NCBI RefSeq assembly: GCF_001665235.1
Contig: NZ_LZSC01000057.1
Span: 186,001 to 250,000, forward strand
DNA length: 64,000 bases
From: Mycobacterium sp. 1100029.7
Lineage (GTDB): Bacteria; Actinomycetota; Actinomycetes; Mycobacteriales; Mycobacteriaceae
Direction of reading: 5' to 3'
Positions 61,422-64,000 of the stretch are shown here, one piece after another. The translations under genes and the position numbers were made by a program. The stretch's first letter is position 1. Each line of letters begins with the position of its first letter. The notes below the pieces were generated by a model. It was not told where the DNA came from. It made no database searches and saw nothing but the letters and a program-made list of their open reading frames with translations.

Positions 61422-62060
61422 ATGACCGACATGTCCGAGCCGGAACCGGCCACCGAAAGAAGTGTCGGGCCAGACGGCGACGAGACCACGGTCGCGCCTA
61501 CTTCGGCAGAACCCGAGGCGGCCACCTCGGCGAACTCCGCCGGCCTCGCGTGGTCCCGCGACGACGACGTTGCTCCCCAGCGCGAGGCGGCGAACCAGCG
61601 GCAGTCCTGGATCTCCACGTGGCGCATCGCCGCGGCCCTGGTCGCGGCGGGGCTCGTGGTTGCCGGCGCGATCTTCTTGGGGCGTTCCCTGTTGACGGAC
61701 CATCCGAAGCCGTCGGCACCCTCCCCCACGGCGGCGCCCACCTCGTCGGCCCGGCCCGTCGCAACGGCGCCGTCGGCATCGACGGCGGCGCCGTCGTCGA
61801 TCGTGTCCACCCCCGATCAGGACGACAAGTACGTCCAGTCCCTCAACGACCGCGGCATCTCCTTCGCCAACCCCGACGCGGCCATCTACAACGGCAAGAT
61901 GGTGTGCGAAAACATCCGTCTGGGTATGACGGTGCAGCAGATCATCGCCTCGTTCCAGGCGAGCAATCCCGCGCTTGCCGGCAACGCCGAGACCTACGTG
62001 ACGATCTCCGTGCACGCGTACTGCCCGCAGAACAGGAACCTCGTCGGTAACGGGCCCTAG
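61422..62060 (+). CDS. Membrane-anchored DUF732 protein
   Basis: A 212-residue protein: a charged N-terminal cytoplasmic region (about 62 residues), one membrane helix (WRIAAALVAAGLVVAGAIFLG), a Pro/Ala/Thr/Ser-rich linker, and a C-terminal DUF732 domain (YVQSLNDRGISFANPDAAIYNGKMVCENIRLGMTVQQI ... ETYVTISVHAYCP) with two Cys. The DUF732 domain would be outside the cytoplasmic membrane. It starts 30 bases after mmpL, so the two are likely co-transcribed and it may be a periplasmic accessory of the exporter. Tail shares CTAG with the DUF808 gene. Confidence 0.88.
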   Translation: MTDMSEPEPATERSVGPDGDETTVAPTSAEPEAATSANSAGLAWSRDDDVAPQREAANQRQSWISTWRIAAALVAAGLVVAGAIFLGRSLLTDHPKPSAPSPTAAPTSSARPVATAPSASTAAPSSIVSTPDQDDKYVQSLNDRGISFANPDAAIYNGKMVCENIRLGMTVQQIIASFQASNPALAGNAETYVTISVHAYCPQNRNLVGNGP

Positions 62061-62941
62061 CGCCCGCGGCGAGTCAGCGAGAGTAGTTGCCCCACAGCGA
62101 ATCCCGCAAATCCGACGACCAACCCGATCACCGTGGACACCCCGGCGTTGAGCAGCCAGGCCAGCAGGCCACCCACGTTGTCGGCTAGCTGCGATTCTGC
62201 GTGGTGAACCAACTCCCGCGGGGTGTGCCAGCCGACGTGATCGGAGCCGTCGAGCAAAATGTGCCCCCCGACCCAGAGCATCGCGACCATCCCCACGCTC
62301 GACAGCGCGGAAAGTAGTTTCGGCATCGCGGCGACCAGGCCCCGGCCGAGTCGCTGACCGACTCGCGACGCGGTCGAGGTGAGGTGCAAACCGATGTCGT
62401 CCATCTTGACGATGACGGCCACGACGCCATACACCGCGACGGTGAGCAGTACGGCGACGACGACGAGAATGATCAGCCGCGGGACGAACGCCTGAGCGGC
62501 GACCTCGTTGAGAGCGATCACCATGATCTCGGCGGACAGCACCAGGTCGGTCCGCACCGCCCCGGCCACCAGTTCGCCCTCGGCCGCGGGCGCCGCGTGA
62601 GGGTCGTGACCGCGGAAACTTCCCCAAACCTTCTCGGCGCCTTCATAACACAGGTAAACGGCGCCGAGCATTAAAGTCGGCGTGACCAGGCCCGGGGCGA
62701 ACTGACTCAGCAACATTGCGGCGGGCAGGATCAACAGCAGCTTGTTGCGCAGGGACCCGATCGCGATCCGCTTGATGATCGGGAGCTCCCGCTCGGCCGC
62801 GATCCCGTGGACGTACTGCGGCGTCACAGCGGTGTCGTCGATGATCACCCCGGCCGCCTTGGCCGTCGCGCGACCGCTGGCCGCGGCCAGCCGCGCCAAG
62901 ACCGCGACATCATCGAGGAGTCCAAAGAGGCCCGCGCTCAT
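62057..62941 (-). CDS. DUF808 (YedI-like) membrane protein
   Basis: A 294-residue integral membrane protein: SAGLFGLLDDVAVLARLAAAS at the N-terminus (the DUF808 opening), DDTAVTPQYVHGIAAERELPIIKRIAIGSLRNKLLLILPAAMLLS near 36-80, and four or more further membrane segments to VIGLVVGFAGFAVGQLLSLTRRGR. The family is conserved but has no known activity. ATG 62941 was chosen from the family N-terminus; 13 further codons upstream are open. Convergent with the DUF732 gene. Confidence 0.9.
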   Translation of the reverse strand: MSAGLFGLLDDVAVLARLAAASGRATAKAAGVIIDDTAVTPQYVHGIAAERELPIIKRIAIGSLRNKLLLILPAAMLLSQFAPGLVTPTLMLGAVYLCYEGAEKVWGSFRGHDPHAAPAAEGELVAGAVRTDLVLSAEIMVIALNEVAAQAFVPRLIILVVVAVLLTVAVYGVVAVIVKMDDIGLHLTSTASRVGQRLGRGLVAAMPKLLSALSSVGMVAMLWVGGHILLDGSDHVGWHTPRELVHHAESQLADNVGGLLAWLLNAGVSTVIGLVVGFAGFAVGQLLSLTRRGR

Positions 62942-63035
62942 CGTGTCCCCGCCATGGCGTTGGAGGGTACCCGGTTGCACTACCGCAGCAACTTTGTGGC
63001 GCTGCGGGTTACGGTGACCGGCGGTTGTTCTGCTT

Positions 63036-63689
63036 TCAGAAGACTGCGAACCACATCGCGATGTACTGGCAGATCGCGGCGACGGCGGTACAGGCGTGAA
63101 AGAGCTCGTGGTAGCCGAAGGTCATCGGCCAGGGGTCGGGCCGGCGCAGTCCGTAGACCACCGCGCCGATGCTGTAAAGCGCGCCCCCGACGGCGAGCAA
63201 CACCGTCGCGGCTATGCCGGCGTGGTCCAGAATCAGCGGCGTGTACCAGATCGCCACCCAGCCCAGCAGGAGATAGAGCGCTACCCCGAGCAACCGCGGT
63301 GCCGAGGGCCAGAACAGCGTCAGCGCGATTCCGACTGCCGCCCCTCCCCAGACGATGGCCAGCACCACGTATCCGGTCGAACGCGGCATGTCCAGCCGGG
63401 CGAACGGGGTATAGCTGCCCGCAATGAACACAAAGATCATCGAGTGGTCGAGGCGTCGCATCCACTTGCGGGCGGTCTCCGACTCCCAATGCACGCGGTG
63501 ATAGATCGCGCTGACGCCAAACATGGCCACGATCGCCAAGGCATATGTCAGCGTCGAGTGCCCGGCGCGCTTTGACGCCAGCGCCCAGGACAGGGTGACG
63601 AGCGCGCTTCCCGCAAAGAACGCGCCCACCGCGCAATACAAGTGAATCCAGCCGCGCAACCGCGGCCTGGTCAGCACGTCTGCCGTCAT
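63036..63689 (-). CDS. Hemolysin III / PAQR-family membrane protein
   Basis: A 217-residue seven-segment membrane protein of the hemolysin III (TrhA/YqfA) family, related to PAQR receptors. Conserved zinc-site-like histidines: IYHRVHWESE near 60, RLDHSMIFVFIAGSYTPFARL near 78-98, and GYHELFHACTAVAAICQYIAMW at the C-terminus. Proposed to affect membrane energetics or fluidity, or act as a lipid hydrolase; not proven. ATG 63689 follows GAGGACGATGA. Diverges from the gene at 63868. Confidence 0.9.
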   Translation of the reverse strand: MTADVLTRPRLRGWIHLYCAVGAFFAGSALVTLSWALASKRAGHSTLTYALAIVAMFGVSAIYHRVHWESETARKWMRRLDHSMIFVFIAGSYTPFARLDMPRSTGYVVLAIVWGGAAVGIALTLFWPSAPRLLGVALYLLLGWVAIWYTPLILDHAGIAATVLLAVGGALYSIGAVVYGLRRPDPWPMTFGYHELFHACTAVAAICQYIAMWFAVF

Positions 63690-63867
63690 TCATCGTCCTC
63701 CCCGCAATCATCGTCCTGGCGCAGCGTGGGCACCGCCTATGCCAAACCTGTGAATCACGTGTACGGCGCGGTGCGGCCCAGCAAACGCCCGTCTCGACGC
63801 GGCGGGCGCCGCACGCCGGTGATATGTTCCGGCAGACGACTCATTGTCGGGCGCGAAGGGGATCGCT

Positions 63868-64000
63868 GTGCGGACGAGCATCTGGGCTCGCTGGATGCTG
63901 AGGTACGGTGCGCCGCGCGCATTCCTGGCGGTGCAGGCCCGGCGTGGTCAGCCGCTGGCGCGGTTCTTGCTGGGCCGGGCGTGCGGTGATGAGAGGCATC
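63868..64000 (+). CDS. N-terminus of a probable cytochrome P450 (partial)
   Basis: Only the first 44 codons are inside the window. GTG 63868 is preceded by GAAGGGG. The start RTSIWARWMLRYGAPRAFLAVQARRGQPLARFLLG resembles the N-terminal helix region of mycobacterial cytochromes P450 (ARW..xxGxPR...xxQARRGDPxARxL). The heme motif lies outside the window, so identity is tentative. Confidence 0.45.
   Translation, partial: MRTSIWARWMLRYGAPRAFLAVQARRGQPLARFLLGRACGDERH

Noticed and set aside
61404..62627. 407-codon antisense frame across the DUF732 gene
   Set aside because: Low-complexity Arg/Gly-rich translation, in conflict with DUF732 and DUF808 genes.

Overview
The window is high-GC actinobacterial DNA from a Mycobacterium, probably a slow grower. 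Three PPE-family genes, an MmpL transporter, DUF732 secreted proteins, a PapA-type acyltransferase, F420-dependent (LLM) oxidoreductases, a lone MspA-type porin and dense acyl-CoA metabolism all point this way. Gene order at both ends recalls the M. tuberculosis stretch ligB-cstA ... mmr ... pgmA-crcB1-crcB2-DUF190 (about Rv3062 to Rv3071, from memory). Here those anchors are much further apart, so a large accessory block appears to lie between them.

Layout. (1) 1-4791: end of a DNA ligase gene, cstA, an Hsp70-like ATPase and an SDR. (2) 4800-10721: a four-gene minus-strand cluster (acyl-CoA-dehydrogenase-fold flavin monooxygenase, alpha/beta hydrolase, 4CL-type CoA ligase, FMO-type monooxygenase) diverging from an AraC regulator; it looks like an uncharacterised catabolic unit. 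(3) 10740-13596: an LLM oxidoreductase diverging from a GH15 glycosidase. (4) 13645-18282: a tightly overlapping beta-oxidation-type operon (thiolase, enoyl-CoA hydratase, CaiB transferase, acyl-CoA dehydrogenase) behind a perfect inverted-repeat operator. The thiolase has no normal start codon. (5) 18279-31400: MspA-type porin, small secreted proteins, APH/SDR pair, DoxX, the Mmr-type SMR pump, hydrolase, C39-like secreted protein, alcohol dehydrogenase, MFS pump, glycogen phosphorylase, HicB-like protein and a coupled SDR/CitE-like pair. (6) 31543-43944: small membrane protein, PPOX protein, DUF1295 protein, a lipid-assembly-like trio (PapA-like, second condensation protein, polytopic membrane protein), an AT-rich gap of about 1 kb, three PPE genes with a DUF732 gene among them, and a DUF1906 protein. 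(7) 43959-48924: tRNA-Ala(GGC), MFS transporter, phosphoglucomutase, two CrcB fluoride channel subunits and DUF190. (8) 48951-55357: membrane protein, MbtK-like acyltransferase, LLM oxidoreductase, then a hemerythrin-SelO-monooxygenase run behind a SigF-type promoter; the monooxygenase carries a frameshift. (9) 55426-64000: a reductase/sulfotransferase fusion divergent from an MmpL transporter and a membrane-anchored DUF732 protein, then DUF808, hemolysin III and the start of a probable cytochrome P450.

The least explained system is the thioester-reductase/sulfotransferase fusion with its MmpL and DUF732 partners (55831-62060). It has the parts to reduce an acyl thioester, sulfate a hydroxyl group and export a lipid. 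The monooxygenase/CoA-ligase cluster under AraC control and the PapA/condensation/membrane trio are further candidate pathways. No insertion sequence, CRISPR array, prophage or integrase was seen.
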